From Lingula anatina (taxonomy: Eukaryota; Brachiopoda; Lingulata; Lingulida; Lingulidae), in NCBI RefSeq assembly GCF_001039355.2, contig NW_019775460.1, positions 356,616-386,501 on the forward strand: DNA of 29,886 bases, read 5' to 3'. The translations under genes and the position numbers were made by a program. Under the pieces are notes generated by a model, which worked only from the letters and a program-made list of their open reading frames with translations, made no database searches and was not told the origin of the DNA. Of the stretch, positions 1-9,853 are shown one piece after another (the first letter of the stretch is position 1; every line of letters begins with the position of its first letter).

Positions 1-1115
1 CCTTACAAACATTGAAAACAATCATTTGGCTTGCCACAGATATATGTAGAATTCAGATAAGACCCTGCTTGGGCGAGCCACACCCATTTATAACACCCCT
101 CCCCCCAAAGTCCAATTTTGACACTACCATCTTTAATTGCATATATCTCCATCTTCACAGGGTTTACAGCTATAAAACTGCATGAATATTTTAGGCAGAT
201 ATGGATCACTCCAAATCAAGTTTCAAAAGTTACTGCTGTATTAAAACAGGTACTGAAAAATACCCCCAAAGTTGGCCATTTTTAAAGCAAAAAATCGTGG
301 TGGATTCATTCAAGTCTATGTAGACAATGGGTTTGATTAATTTATTAAAACATTTTGCTCTACAATGTTGTTACTAAATTAATAGGGCTGGTGAGCATGG
401 AAAGTGGATGTTTTCTAATGAATATCAGGTCAGTGGGTCATAGTTCAAGGTCATTGGGCTTCATTTTTGTAAATTGTCATATATGGACTTTTTCATTTGT
501 ATGGACAAAAAGTTAAGAGGAAATAAATCTTAGATTCTATTACTTTGGATAAGCACTGGCAATTAACTTGAGAGTTTACATGATTATATATATATATATA
601 TATATCATCAATTTGGTGAATACAAACTAAACTCTTAGTTTAGTGAAGATTTCTTTTTGGTGCAATATTTATCACTTAGAGATCCGGATATGCCGTATAG
701 TATTTATGAGATCAAAGCCAGAACAAATCTTTTTTTAATTTTCAAAAGTTTTTTTTAATCATCCACACCACTTTTTGGTGACTATTTATGAGCAAACAGT
801 AACTAAAAAATATTCAAATTAGTTTATTTTTGTCTCAGATGAATAATTACAAATAATAAAAAAATCACAAAATTATAATACAGCAATACATGCAAAGCAG
901 TGCAACATTAGTTGTGATCATTACATATCATAATGTAGCAAAACAAGATAATTTTCTATTCAAAAAGCAAAACTAACACAACTGCAAAATATATCCTGGT
1001 GTTATGAAACATCTTAACAGTTTTATATCAAACATTACAGCTCATAACATCAAAGTTTATAATACATTCAAAAATAACTGCCAATTTTTTCTTCCTGAAT
1101 AGTCTGTAACCCTCC
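1..1115. other. AT-rich non-coding stretch
   Basis: I see no exon with convincing splice sites or a recognisable protein on either strand. The sequence is AT-rich and has short homopolymer runs and one TA microsatellite. A 68-codon minus-strand frame at the left edge (3-209) has no recognisable motif. Confidence 0.5.
585..605. repeat. (TA)n microsatellite
   Basis: About ten uninterrupted TA dinucleotides inside AT-rich DNA. Confidence 0.9.
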
Positions 1116-1598
1116 TTACTGACATTTCAATCTCATCTTCATGCTCACAAATGCTAGGTTCTGCTGGCCTGTTTTTTGTGCCCTTCTAAACTCCTTCAGT
1201 AAAAACCCCTTTACTTTATTTGAATATAGTTTCAAAGGTTTATATGACTTTAAAGCTCATCCATTGTGTAACTCAGTGAGATATTCAAGAGGGTGGAGTT
1301 CTCTAGGTATAGTCCCAGTTGGTAAATTTGCCACAGAAAAACCCAAATTAACTTTAACATCAATATCACTCATATTAAAACTGCTCAAGGAAGAGAGACA
1401 CCTTTTCTCATGTTGTAGGAATCAAGAAAGCCAAATTGTTGTAATTGGACACTCCAGTCCACGCAGGTTTGGAAGATGTCTGTCTAGCTGGATGTAGAAA
1501 ATGGCAGCAAAAGAGCACCCCTCCACTCCATCTGCAGAAACTAAGGACTCATGCATCTCCTCAGCATTTGTTATATTGTGGCTTTCATTTACATACAT
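1116..1598 (-). pseudogene. Broken minus-strand coding relic, family not identified
   Basis: One minus-strand frame runs from an ATG at 1598-1596 to a TAA at 1116-1118 and is broken only by TGA at 1422-1424 and 1257-1259. The three pieces look like protein: the first contains SADGVEGCSFAAIFYIQLD, the second DIDVKVNLGFSVANLPTG, the third ALKSYKPLKLYSNKVKGF. A pyrimidine-rich AG lies just before 1380, so the first stop could lie in a small intron instead of being a lesion. About 100 nt upstream in minus sense (1585-1690), a different frame also looks coding (VQSLAETETSVEMMDVVE), which suggests a frameshift near 1600. The LKSYKPLKLY segment loosely recalls a short motif found in uncharacterised marine-invertebrate proteins with SWIM or YqaJ domains. 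That resemblance is weak. A decayed transposon-related or host gene is the best reading. Confidence 0.35.
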
Positions 1599-2572
1599 GC
1601 CTTTCTACAACATCCATCATTTCCACACTAGTTTCAGTTTCTGCAAGGCTTTGGACTCTTTTGCTGACCATAAGATCACTGTGTGTCAAATAACACCTCT
1701 CAAATATGCCTGAAATATAAATATAGCTTACTATAGACACATGAAAACACTTATCTCAAAGTTAATTGATACGTTGATGAAAAATAAATTATTATCCCAT
1801 GTGTCAATGTTTTATAAGTAAGACATGGCTTCGAATATAAATTATGATGAGACTAGCAATTTTGCCAAGACCAGCCCTAGCTTCAATCTAATTCCAATTG
1901 TTACCCTTAAATTTATTTTACCCAAATACCCTTAAACCAACCTAAATACCTACACAAATCTTAAAAGATAGAATTATCACAGGTCCTTAGGCTGCATGAA
2001 ATTTCATTATTTGAAAGGGGGCATTTTTCTTTAAAAAAAAAAAGAAAAAAATGGACCGTTTACCATTAAAAAATTGCACCTAGATCATTTTTCTGAGTGA
2101 CCTTTTTTCTGGCTTTTAGCCTGTATTAAAATACAACAAACCCGTTTCTTACCTGAACCAAGTGGCACCAGTATATTCAAATGGCTTTTTGTCTACACTG
2201 ACATCTGCAAGTTAATCCCATGACATATTTCGTTATAGGCTCGTTTTTCCCCTGTGTGGATGGTTTCCAGCACAAACCAAGCCCATATCCCTATGCTGGT
2301 CACATGGTGTAACCCATTCATTCTCCCAAAGATTATTGAAAATGTCCAATTGCGGTCATCGGAAACAAAAGAGTCCACACCTGACAAGAATCAGTTTGCT
2401 TTCGTAACTCACGCTGTTTTGCTTCACGTAAACGCGACAAAGACGACTGCTAATATCTCTGTTGCAGTTTTTCAATGCACTACATGTCTGTCTACATATC
2501 TGTAGACACAGTATAAACCACATGATATACGACTTCGGTGAAGAAGATTTGCAAACAAACAGTCTGCGCTTT
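1599..2572. other. No confident gene
   Basis: Apart from the possible out-of-frame extension of the preceding relic (1599-1690), nothing is recognisable. From about 2380 the sequence becomes visibly richer in CpG than its surroundings. A minus-strand GTGAGT donor-like site lies near 2415, which would fit a first exon or promoter area, but no protein is identifiable. Confidence 0.35.
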
Positions 2573-2584
2573 CCGCCATGTTGG
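2573..2584 (-). promoter_or_regulatory. YY1-like ATGGCGG element at a possible minus-strand start
   Basis: On the minus strand the site reads CCAACATGGCGG, close to the CAANATGGCGGC element often found at animal transcription or translation starts. The ATG (2580-2578) opens a 35-codon frame beginning MAESADCLF in a locally CpG-rich patch. The position fits a promoter or first exon of a gene running leftwards. No downstream exon was found, so this is tentative. Confidence 0.25.
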
Positions 2585-3021
2585 ATAATCACGCTGTGTT
2601 GTTCTGTCGTTAGTACATTAGTTTCACATGATTTTAAAATGTGTTAGATGCCTGTTTTAACCAGAAAAAAATTAGAATAGGTAAAATGAAGATATAAAGC
2701 TCAACTTACAGTGTTTTAAACCATTTGTTGACTTGAAAGAGATAGCTGAAGTTGAGTGCACCGATATATGTGTCCAGATATATTTACGAAAAATGAAGAA
2801 ATTAGGTCATGTTCTATCTCTTACAACGGACAAGTTGTAGAACAGCAGTAAGTTTTGATTTCATGTATAAATAGATTAATGAGTTATCTGTTAGTCCTGA
2901 ACACGCTTTACCCCAAAGACCTGTGAAGATGAAGATATTGTCAAAAATAGAAGGGGGGTGTTCAAAGCATGTGGTTCGTGGCCCTGAGAAAAATGTTTAG
3001 TTTGTTACCATGGAAACAANC

Positions 3022-3190
3022 TTTGAGAATAAAAACATGCCTTATTTCTTTTGGTCAAGATTTGCATTTGATGAAGTATATCAGATTTGTCCTTGCTGTC
3101 ATGCTGATAGTAAAGTGGTCTCCTAGGTTTCTCTTCAGTTGATGAATCTGGAAAAATGTCACAATATTTCTTCAGAAGATATCCATTGCT
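3022..3190 (-). CDS. Possible exon fragment, unrecognised
   Basis: A minus-strand frame stays open from just after a TAA (3191-3193) to the ambiguous base at 3020. It reads with mixed charge, including KKYCDIFPDSSTEEKPRRPL and then YYQHDSKDKSDILHQMQ. Composition looks more like protein than random AT-rich DNA. There is no recognisable domain, and no splice junctions could be fixed. The frame ends where the assembly has an N. Confidence 0.2.
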
Positions 3191-3428
3191 TTAATTCATC
3201 AAAATGTCTTTAAATAAAGATATCATTACATTGTAAAAGAATATATTAAATACCCAACTGCAGGAATCATTTCAATGAGCAAAATGGGACACTTTTTCAT
3301 TTTGTCCACTATGCAGATAAGGCAACTGCTCCTGACATAAGTATTTGATTTAATTAATTAATTAATTAAGAAACAATTTACCTTAGCTATCAGCTGTGGT
3401 ACCATATGGTCTGGAGTTTGTTTGTTAC
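3191..3428. other. Intron-like spacer with (TTAA)n
   Basis: AT-rich sequence that includes a short TTAA/TAAT tandem near 3352-3370. No coding signal is seen. If the HEATR3-like exon is real, this is its downstream intron. Confidence 0.4.
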
Positions 3429-3556
3429 TCTGATCTCCATGACAACAAGTCCAGATGATCATCTGCAAACACATCAAAGATGGCATCCAGAGCCTCAGCA
3501 ACCACCCACAATTTCTGGTCCTTGGTCACTTCTTCCACAAGAAATGAGCCAAAATT
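3429..3556 (-). CDS. HEATR3: HEATR3 (symportin/Syo1)-like internal exon
   Basis: HEATR3/Syo1 is an armadillo/HEAT-repeat adaptor that chaperones and co-imports 5S RNP ribosomal proteins uL18 and uL5. This minus-strand exon encodes 42 residues starting [19 protein letters not shown] and continuing [14 protein letters not shown]. The FL-x(12)[14 protein letters not shown] pattern matches, from memory, the last HEAT-like helices near the C-terminus of animal HEATR3. The acceptor is excellent on the minus strand: a pyrimidine tract ending CCCTTCAG just before 3556. The exon starts in phase 0. The donor is a weaker GTAACA at 3428-3427, giving phase 2, and just beyond it the frame hits TAA. No further HEATR3 exon could be found on either side, so this is either part of a gene with long introns extending past the window or an isolated remnant. 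Confidence 0.62.
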
Positions 3557-3887
3557 CTGAAGGGAAAAACAACTTGATATCAAAACTGGCAAATATACAG
3601 ACACTAAACAGCAACCAAAATTTCAACAACATTAGCAAAAGAGTTTTAAAAATTCTAAAAGCAACCAAAGTGGTCCCTTTAACAATAGGTAAAAGAAGTA
3701 AATGTTTTTTCTCTTTACAAGCTCTGTTGGTTTACTGATCATCAGTACACACTTTCATGTCAGAAAGCTTTCAATATTTTAAGTTGTTATCAATTAGACA
3801 AAACAGTTCATTTAACACTGGTACTATTGACTAAGAGTAAACCATGAACTTAACCATACATGACATACATGTACATATCTGGGGTAC

Positions 3888-3977
3888 CTTGTAGGTGTGT
3901 TTTCTTCTCTGTCTTAATGGTGTACGTGGTGGCTCACTGATATTACAGCTACTTTCAACAAAAAGTGTTTTCCTGGC
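3888..3977 (-). CDS. 90-nt basic exon, unrecognised gene
   Basis: On the minus strand 30 codons are open between an AG at 3979-3978 and a donor reading AAG|GTACCC (exon end 3888). The exon is symmetric (phase 0 to 0). The peptide includes ARKTLFVESSCNISEPPRTP followed by LRQRRKHTYK. It is basic, with a TP site beside an RQRRK cluster, so it could carry a proline-directed phosphosite and a nuclear-localisation-type patch. It lies upstream of the HEATR3-like exon in minus sense and phases agree, but HEATR3 is not expected to contain this sequence. A different gene or a chance open frame is possible. An alternative acceptor at 3994-3996 (TTTCAG) would put a stop in this frame. Confidence 0.35.
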
Positions 3978-4375
3978 CTATTGGCACACTAGGCTGAAAG
4001 AAATTAACACGAGGGATAAGTTATGTTTGAAACAGAAAATCTGGCAAAAATGCAATCATAAAAAGTAAAAAAAATTGTACATGCACACACAATTAAGGGA
4101 TAATATCTCTTCGCATGAGATCTATATATTTCACAATAAAAACATTGTGAACAACTTATAAAAATATAATATATTGTTTTACCACAAAATGGCAGTTATA
4201 GCTATTATTCTGATATTTAAGCTTGTCTTAAGACCACGTGACCTCCACTGATGGCTATACTCTCTTATAATCTCTTAAAAGATTATAACAAAAAAAAAAC
4301 CTTTTCTAGAAAAAAAGGGATTCACTTTGAATATAAAAATGGATTCATTAACCAGTTGTTATGTACCTTTACACA
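3978..4375. other. AT-rich spacer
   Basis: Nothing recognisable. The stretch is poly(A)-rich, and the short open frame at 4251-4433 has a low-complexity Lys/Asn-rich composition. Confidence 0.5.
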
Positions 4376-4628
4376 TACATACAAAATGAATGTCCTAAAC
4401 TTATATAATTTTGTACGCTTAATTCAAGCCTAGGCTCGAAATAGGACATTAAGTTTTCATCAAACTTAGTGCATAACGCAATCCAAAGATTCCACGGTTC
4501 ATGTCAAATTTACCCAAGTCCGCATAATGACTAGTTTAATAGTTTATTGGTTGACTCTCTCTTACTACATCTTCTACATGAAGTCTCCAACTATCAAGCC
4601 ATCTGGCATGGCTCTGTCGAGCGGTCAC

Positions 4629-4900
4629 CTTCGAGTCTCCTCCAGTCTAAAAACTCCCGATATTAAATCTGAACGTCTTTTATACAATATGAGTCTTTTT
4701 GTGTTTAGTCTTTCAATGGAATCATCTGCAAAACAGCGGGGTCCACCACTCTTGGCTGTAGAGTTACTTGGGTTCCAGGGCCCAGGACTGATAGGTCTAA
4801 TGGATCGAAGCGCTGGAAACCCTCCACCTTGGATGCGGGGCAGGCGGTGGGTCGGAGGGGATGACACAGGCACGGTGATGCAAGGACCATTCACTGTCAC
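4629..4900 (-). CDS. Proline-rich exon, left copy, unrecognised
   Basis: A strong minus-strand acceptor (pyrimidine tract ending CTCGTTTCAG) precedes 4900. A donor reading AAG|GTGACC follows 4629, giving 272 nt. In the longest frame it encodes VTVNGPCITVPVSSPPTHRL, then PRIQGGGFPALRSIRPISPG and a Ser/Gly/Pro-rich remainder ending in basic residues. A second minus-strand frame (stop after PAVLQMIPLKD) is also open for about 60 codons. The two block copies do not settle which is coding: one substitution is silent in the first frame and another is silent in the second. No family is recognised. The linker-like composition suggests a disordered region of a nuclear or cytoplasmic protein. Confidence 0.4.
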
Positions 4901-6111
4901 CTGAAACGAGACACAGGGGAAAATAAACTTTCTTCGTTATAACAAAGTTTCATTGTCTTTTTTTTTCATTCTTAAACCCCCCTTCAGTTTATCTATGTTC
5001 AACATACATATACCATTACTCCTTTTTTTAATATGCATATACCGTATAAGCATTAACTCTTTACAGGTAAGGTCATTAACTAGTCAAGTGCACAAGCAAT
5101 CGACTCTAATCAAATTAATTAAAAAGTCTGGGAATTATATTTGTGAACTCTACACAGTGTTAAGTATTTGAAAATTGTTGTTTTCTTCAGGAAAATTCGC
5201 TTTTTGGCCAAAACGCCAGCAAAACTGTCATATATTATCCCTTTATTATCCCTTTTAAAAAGGTCTATTCTTGCTCATTTTAAAAAGTAACATGCCTTGG
5301 TGGAGTAAATGCAAAAACTGTCAAATATTATCCCTTTAAAAAAGTCCATTCTTTGCTCCTTTTTGAAAGTAACATACCTTGGTGGAGTTAATGAATAAAG
5401 TTGTAATATACAGGTACCTACTGTACTGTATAACTGAACTAAATTTTTCATAAATTTCTTAACCTAAACAGGCCCAGTAGCCAGGGGGTGTGGGGTCCCT
5501 TTTTGCTGGGAAAATGTTCCCTCTGAGTAAAATTTCATCTAAGTACACAAAGATTGGATGGTAAGAGGTCCATTTTCTTCAGAAAAGACCTCCCCCCCCC
5601 CTTTTGAAACTGCTGGCTGCTGAATGACTCATCACATCATCTACAGAACCAGTCTGGCATGTGTGACAAATACAAACTGACTGATAAAATCACTTCCTGT
5701 CTACTGTAGCTAGATATGAGCTTGATGGTGTCATGGTACATGTTTATAAATGCTTAGTGAAGTAATAACAGATAATTATATGCAGTGGGTTGTGCAGATA
5801 ACATCTTTAAATTATGGCATCTGAAGTATTGGAGAGAAATCACTTCAACCAATCAGATATGTCCACTGTAACCAGCAGTTAACATCATCCAATAGAGTGG
5901 ATTCAAGATTTTAAACAGGGGGTTCCTAGTACAACTTTATGCATTGCTCAGTACAAAAACTGGGTGCATTGGTAATGTTAACAACAAGTTCATACAGAAT
6001 TCAAATGGATATTCTTATGGTGCTCTGAGAGTTGAATTGTGAACACAATTTCAGTATTGGAAAGGACAGATCAAGCCTTGTCTTACACCTTATCCAAGTG
6101 ACTTACCAGGT

Positions 6112-6212
6112 AGATTCTGTGACAAGACTTTTATACCACCAATTAAGTTCTTACAGCACTCAGTAAAAATGTGCACAGGAGAGAGACCTTACAAGTGTAG
6201 ATTCTGTGACAA
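6112..6212 (+). pseudogene. 5' stub of the zinc-finger exon (left block copy)
   Basis: This stub matches 7853-7953 almost base for base, including the CMTGER-type linker region and the first Cys pair of finger 1 (PYKCRFCD), and is then cut by the N at 6213. It is best explained as the other allele, or an unmerged contig end, of the intact gene downstream. Confidence 0.7.
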
Positions 6213-6213
6213 N
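6213..6213. other. Single-N junction between block copies
   Basis: One ambiguous base marks the point where the left block ends inside finger 1 and the right block starts at its own left end. Confidence 0.9.
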
Positions 6214-7953
6214 TACATACGAAATGAATGTCCTAAACTTATATAATTTTGTACGCTTAATTCAAGCCTGGGCTCAAAATAGGACATTAAGTTTTCATCA
6301 AACTTAGTGCATAACTATTCCAAAGATTCCACGGTTCGTGTCAAATTTACCCAAGTCCGCATAATGACCAGTTTAATAGTTTATTGGTTGACTCTCTCTT
6401 ACTACATCTTCTACATGAAGTCTCCAACTATCAAGCCATCTGGCATGGCTCTGTCGAGCGGTCACCTTCCAGTCTCCTCCAGTCTAAAAACTCCCGATAT
6501 TAATTCTGAACGTCTTTTATACAATATGAGTCTTTTTGTGTTTAGTCTTTCAATGGAATCATCTGCAAAACAGCGGGGTCCACCACTCTTGGCTGTAGGG
6601 TTACTTGGGTTCCAGGGCCCAGGACTGATAGGTCTAATGGATCGAAGTGCTGGAAACCCTCCACCTTGGATGCGGGGCAGGCGGTGGGTCGGAGGGGATG
6701 ACACAGGCACGGTGATGCAAGGACCATTCACTGTCACCTGAAACGAGACACAGGGGAAAATAAACTTTCTTCGTTATAACAAAGTTTCATTGTCTTTTTT
6801 TTTCATTCTTAAACCCCCCTTCAGTTTATCTACGTTCAACATACATATACCATTACTCCTTTTTTTAATATGCATATACCATATAAGCATTAACTCTTTA
6901 CAGGTAAGGTCATTAACTAGTCAAGTGCACAAGCAATCGACTCTAATCAAATTAATTAAAAAGTCTGGGAATTATATTTGTGAACTCTACACAGTGTTAA
7001 GTATTTGAAAATTGTTGTTTTCTTCAGGAAAATTCGCTTTTTGGCCAAAACGCCAGCAAAACTGTCATATATTATCCCTTTATTATCCCTTTTAAAAAGG
7101 TCTATTCTTGCTCCTTTTTGAAATTAACATGCCTTGGTGGAGTTAATGAATAGAGTTTTAATACCTATAACTGAACTAATTTTTTTATAAATTTCTTAAC
7201 CTGAACAGGCCGAGTAGCCAGAGGGTGTCGGGGTCCATTTTTTCTGGGAAAATGTTCCATCTGAATAAAATTTTATCTAAGCACACAAAGATTGGATGAA
7301 AAAGATCCCATTTTTTTTTCAGAAAAAGAATCCTCCTTTTGAAACTGCTGGCTGCTGAATGACTCATCACAACATGCATCAACAGAACCACCCTGGCATG
7401 TGTGACAAATACAAACTGATAAAATCACTTCTTGTCTTTTAACTAGCTAGATGTGAGCTTGATGGTGTCATGGTACATGTTTACCAATGCTTAGTGAAGT
7501 AATAATAGATAATTATATGCAGTGGGTTGTGCAGATAACATCTTTAAATTATGGCATCTGAAGTATTGGAGAGAAATGACTTCAACCAATCAGATATGTT
7601 CACTGTAACCAGCAGTTAACATTGTCCAATAGAATGACTGCATTCAAGATTTTAAACAGGGGGTTCCTAATACATTTTTATACATTGCTCAGTACAAAAA
7701 CTGGGTGCATTGGTAATGTTAACAACAAGTTCATACAGAATCCAAACGGATATTCTTATGGTGCTCTGAGAGTTGAATTGTGAACACAATTTCAGTATTG
7801 GAAAGGACATATCAAGCCTTGTCTTACACCTTATCCAAGTGACTTACCAGGTAGATTCTGTGACAAGACTTTTATACCACCAATTAAGTTCTTACTGCAC
7901 TCAGTAAAAATGTGCACAGGAGAGAGACCTTACAAGTGTAAATTCTGTGACAA
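6214..7953. repeat. Duplicated block, right copy (1740 bp)
   Basis: Counterpart of 4376-6212, but it runs without interruption into the full zinc-finger array. It is about 100 bp shorter because it lacks the extra partial repeat near 5280-5400. The region between the minus-strand exon and the zinc-finger exon (about 6740-7795) holds no gene that I recognise. Confidence 0.9.
6466..6737 (-). CDS. Proline-rich exon, right copy
   Basis: Same exon as 4629-4900, with acceptor (GTTTCAG) and donor (AAG|GTGACC) intact. Differences include Ser to Pro in the SNSTA/SNPTA segment and a silent change in the FPALR codons in the longest frame. Retention of both splice sites and the open frame fits two alleles or two functional copies. 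The protein family is not recognised. Confidence 0.4.
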
Positions 7954-9025
7954 AACTTTAACTCAAAAAGGCCATTGCATTGTGCATGAAAGAATTCATA
8001 CTGGAGACAAACCTTACAAGTGTAGATTCTGTGACAAAACTTTTATAGACAAAACAAATTGCACAAGGCATGAAAGAATTCACACAGGAGAGAAACCTTA
8101 CAAATGCAGATTCTGTGACAAAACTTTTAAAGACAAAACTCCCTGCATAAATCATGAAAGAATTCACACAGGAGAAGAACCTTACAAGTGTAGATTATGT
8201 TACAAAACTTTTAAAGACAAAACTTCCTGCATAAAGCATGAAAGAATTCACTCCGGAGAGAGACCTTACAAATGTAGATTCTGTGACAAATATTTTACTC
8301 AAAAAGGCAATTGCACTGTGCATGAAAGAATTCATACTGGAGACGAACCTTACAAGTGTAGATTCTGTGACAAAACATTTACAAGCAAAACAAAATGCAT
8401 GTATCATGAGAGAATTCACACAGGAGAGAAACCCTACAAGTGCAGATTCTGTGACAAAACATTTACAGACAAAAAATCTTGCATACATCATGAGAGAATT
8501 CACACAGGAGAGAAACCTTACAAGTGTGGATTCTGTGACAAAACTTTTACTCAAAAAGGCAATTGCACTTTGCATGAAAGAATTCATACTGGAGAGAAAC
8601 CTTACATGTGTAGATTCTGTGACAAAACATTTACAAGCAAAACAAATTGCATACATCATGAGAGAATTCACACAGGAGAGAAACCTTACAAGTGTAGATT
8701 CTGTGACAAAACATTTACAGACAGAACAAATTGCATACATCATGAAAGAATTCACACAGGAGAGAAACCTTACAAGTGTAGATTCTGTGACAAAACTTTT
8801 ACACAAAAAAAATCTTGTAAACTTCATGAAAAAAATCACACTGGAGACAAAAATATCTGTAATTTTTTTGAGAAAACATTCACTCCAAAAGGAAATTGCA
8901 CTTACCATGAAATAATTTACACTGGAGGCAAAACTTTTAAACAAGGTTTTTGCACTGTCCATGAAACCATTCATACTGGAGAAAAGCATGATACATGTGA
9001 GTTCTGTGGGAAAAAGAGATCATAA
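7910..9025 (+). CDS. C2H2 zinc-finger protein, 11 intact fingers plus decayed C-terminus
   Basis: Probable sequence-specific DNA-binding protein. From residue 8 there are 11 regular 28-residue fingers (7931-8854) of the form C-x2-C-x12-H-x3-H joined by HTGEKPY-type linkers. In canonical fingers a Leu sits four residues into the helix; here every finger has Cys at that place (for example QKGNCTVH, DKTNCTRH). Finger 12 has lost its second Cys (to Phe) and last His (to Tyr), finger 13 lacks its Cys pair, and finger 14 ends at TAA after CEFCGKK. The first Met (7910) lies in a linker, so it is probably not the true start. An AG acceptor (AATTTCAG) ends at 7795 and the frame stays open from 7796, so this looks like the large 3' exon of a spliced gene. 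A one-base shift near 9015 continues into a conserved-looking tail. Confidence 0.85.
   Translation: MCTGERPYKCKFCDKTLTQKGHCIVHERIHTGDKPYKCRFCDKTFIDKTNCTRHERIHTGEKPYKCRFCDKTFKDKTPCINHERIHTGEEPYKCRLCYKTFKDKTSCIKHERIHSGERPYKCRFCDKYFTQKGNCTVHERIHTGDEPYKCRFCDKTFTSKTKCMYHERIHTGEKPYKCRFCDKTFTDKKSCIHHERIHTGEKPYKCGFCDKTFTQKGNCTLHERIHTGEKPYMCRFCDKTFTSKTNCIHHERIHTGEKPYKCRFCDKTFTDRTNCIHHERIHTGEKPYKCRFCDKTFTQKKSCKLHEKNHTGDKNICNFFEKTFTPKGNCTYHEIIYTGGKTFKQGFCTVHETIHTGEKHDTCEFCGKKRS
7931..8854 (+). repeat. 84-bp tandem array encoding 11 zinc fingers
   Basis: Eleven units of exactly 84 bp. By residues flanking the helix start the fingers fall into Q-type (QKGN), S-type (SKT) and D-type (DK/DR). The order is Q-D-D-D-Q-S-D-Q-S-D-Q. 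Fingers 5-7 and 8-10 are therefore two copies of a three-finger (252 bp) unit. Confidence 0.9.
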
Positions 9026-9390
9026 CAAAACTGGCCTGCACAAGCCCTAAAAGAATGTACACTTGTGAGAAACCAGACAAATGTGGAGTAGAATTAAGTC
9101 AAGGGAATAATTGTAAAACACACAAAACAACATACAACAAAAGAAAACATGTTTCATATAATATATATGGAGCTTTAGGCAATGAAGGTGAGCCTAACAA
9201 TTCTCAAGATTCAGAGGGGGAGACGGATGAAATAAGTAATGTGGAAAATAAACTGTCCATCAATAATGACATAACCCATCATACATATGAAGATGAAAGA
9301 ACAGAATACTATCATAAAGATGATGACATATTTACCACAGAGAATATCACCATCATTACTGACAATGATGTCTATGAAATACTGGCATAA
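9013..9390 (+). pseudogene. Out-of-frame continuation and acidic tail of the zinc-finger gene
   Basis: In the frame one base away from the finger array, translation from about 9016 gives ITKLACTSPKRMYTCEKPDK followed by a degenerate finger (NNCKTHKTTY). A 70-residue tail rich in Asp, Glu and Asn follows, ending DNDVYEILA before TAA at 9388-9390. The relict finger spacing continues that of the array, so a single-base deletion near 9015 is the simplest explanation for the stop at 9023. The tail could be an activation or interaction region in the ancestral protein. It could instead be a polymorphic frameshift or a base-calling error. Confidence 0.55.
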
Positions 9391-9853
9391 AAAGGACCAC
9401 GCCAGGTGTCATCACAACAATTATAAAAAATCCTTTCTATAACTCTCAATGATAGAAACAGAAACAGAACACAAACTACTACCTTAAAACATTGCTATTT
9501 TTGGATAACTAAAGAACAATCATATTTTGTAATTGATACAAGTTTTATTTGTTTAGTGTTAATCAATAATTATTACTTTTATATTGTGTAGGTTCAGTAT
9601 TCCTCACACCATTTACTTCCATGATCACATACATTATCTTGATAGATCATCTATTAAAAAAAGAATTGTACTTAGTCAAATACATGATATTACGCTGGAA
9701 AATCCCTCATCTATCTTTACAGTTGAAAAACGAAAGGGAAATGGGTAAGGGTTTCAATTTCAAAGAATTCAAGTGTTTACTAGTTAAAACCCAATTTAAA
9801 CTATTTCATTTTTTAATGTATCAAATGTATATATACCAATGACTTAGTGACAG
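9391..9853 (+). other. Probable 3' untranslated region of the zinc-finger gene
   Basis: AT-rich, with no coding signal. It sits between the end of the acidic-tail frame and the first AATAAA. Confidence 0.4.

Larger units (their letters stand above)
4376..6212. repeat. Duplicated block, left copy (1837 bp)
   Basis: This block matches 6214-7953 along its whole length with a few percent substitutions and several indels. The largest indel is around 5280-5420, where this copy carries an extra partial repeat of a CTTGGTGGAGT-containing motif. It contains the proline-rich minus-strand exon (4629-4900), about 1.2 kb of intron-like or upstream sequence, and the first part of the zinc-finger exon. It stops inside the first finger at the single N (6213), directly after which the right copy starts again from the block beginning. 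Such an end-to-end placement around one N is typical of unmerged allelic contigs. Confidence 0.9.

Noticed and set aside
1141-1497. 118-codon plus-strand frame
   Set aside because: Overlaps the better-looking minus-strand relic, and its own sequence has no domain character.
4527-4904. 125-codon plus-strand frame in the duplicated block
   Set aside because: The minus strand carries a strong acceptor and donor around the same segment, so the plus-strand frame is probably its shadow. This is not proven.
7931-8854. Regular 84-bp periodicity that could be taken for a CRISPR-like or satellite array
   Set aside because: It translates throughout as C2H2 fingers with conserved ligands and linkers, which explains the period.
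8195-8989. Long antisense frame over the zinc-finger array with repeated FVTESTLVRF-type units
   Set aside because: It is the mirror of the repeated finger codons on the plus strand and has no independent support.
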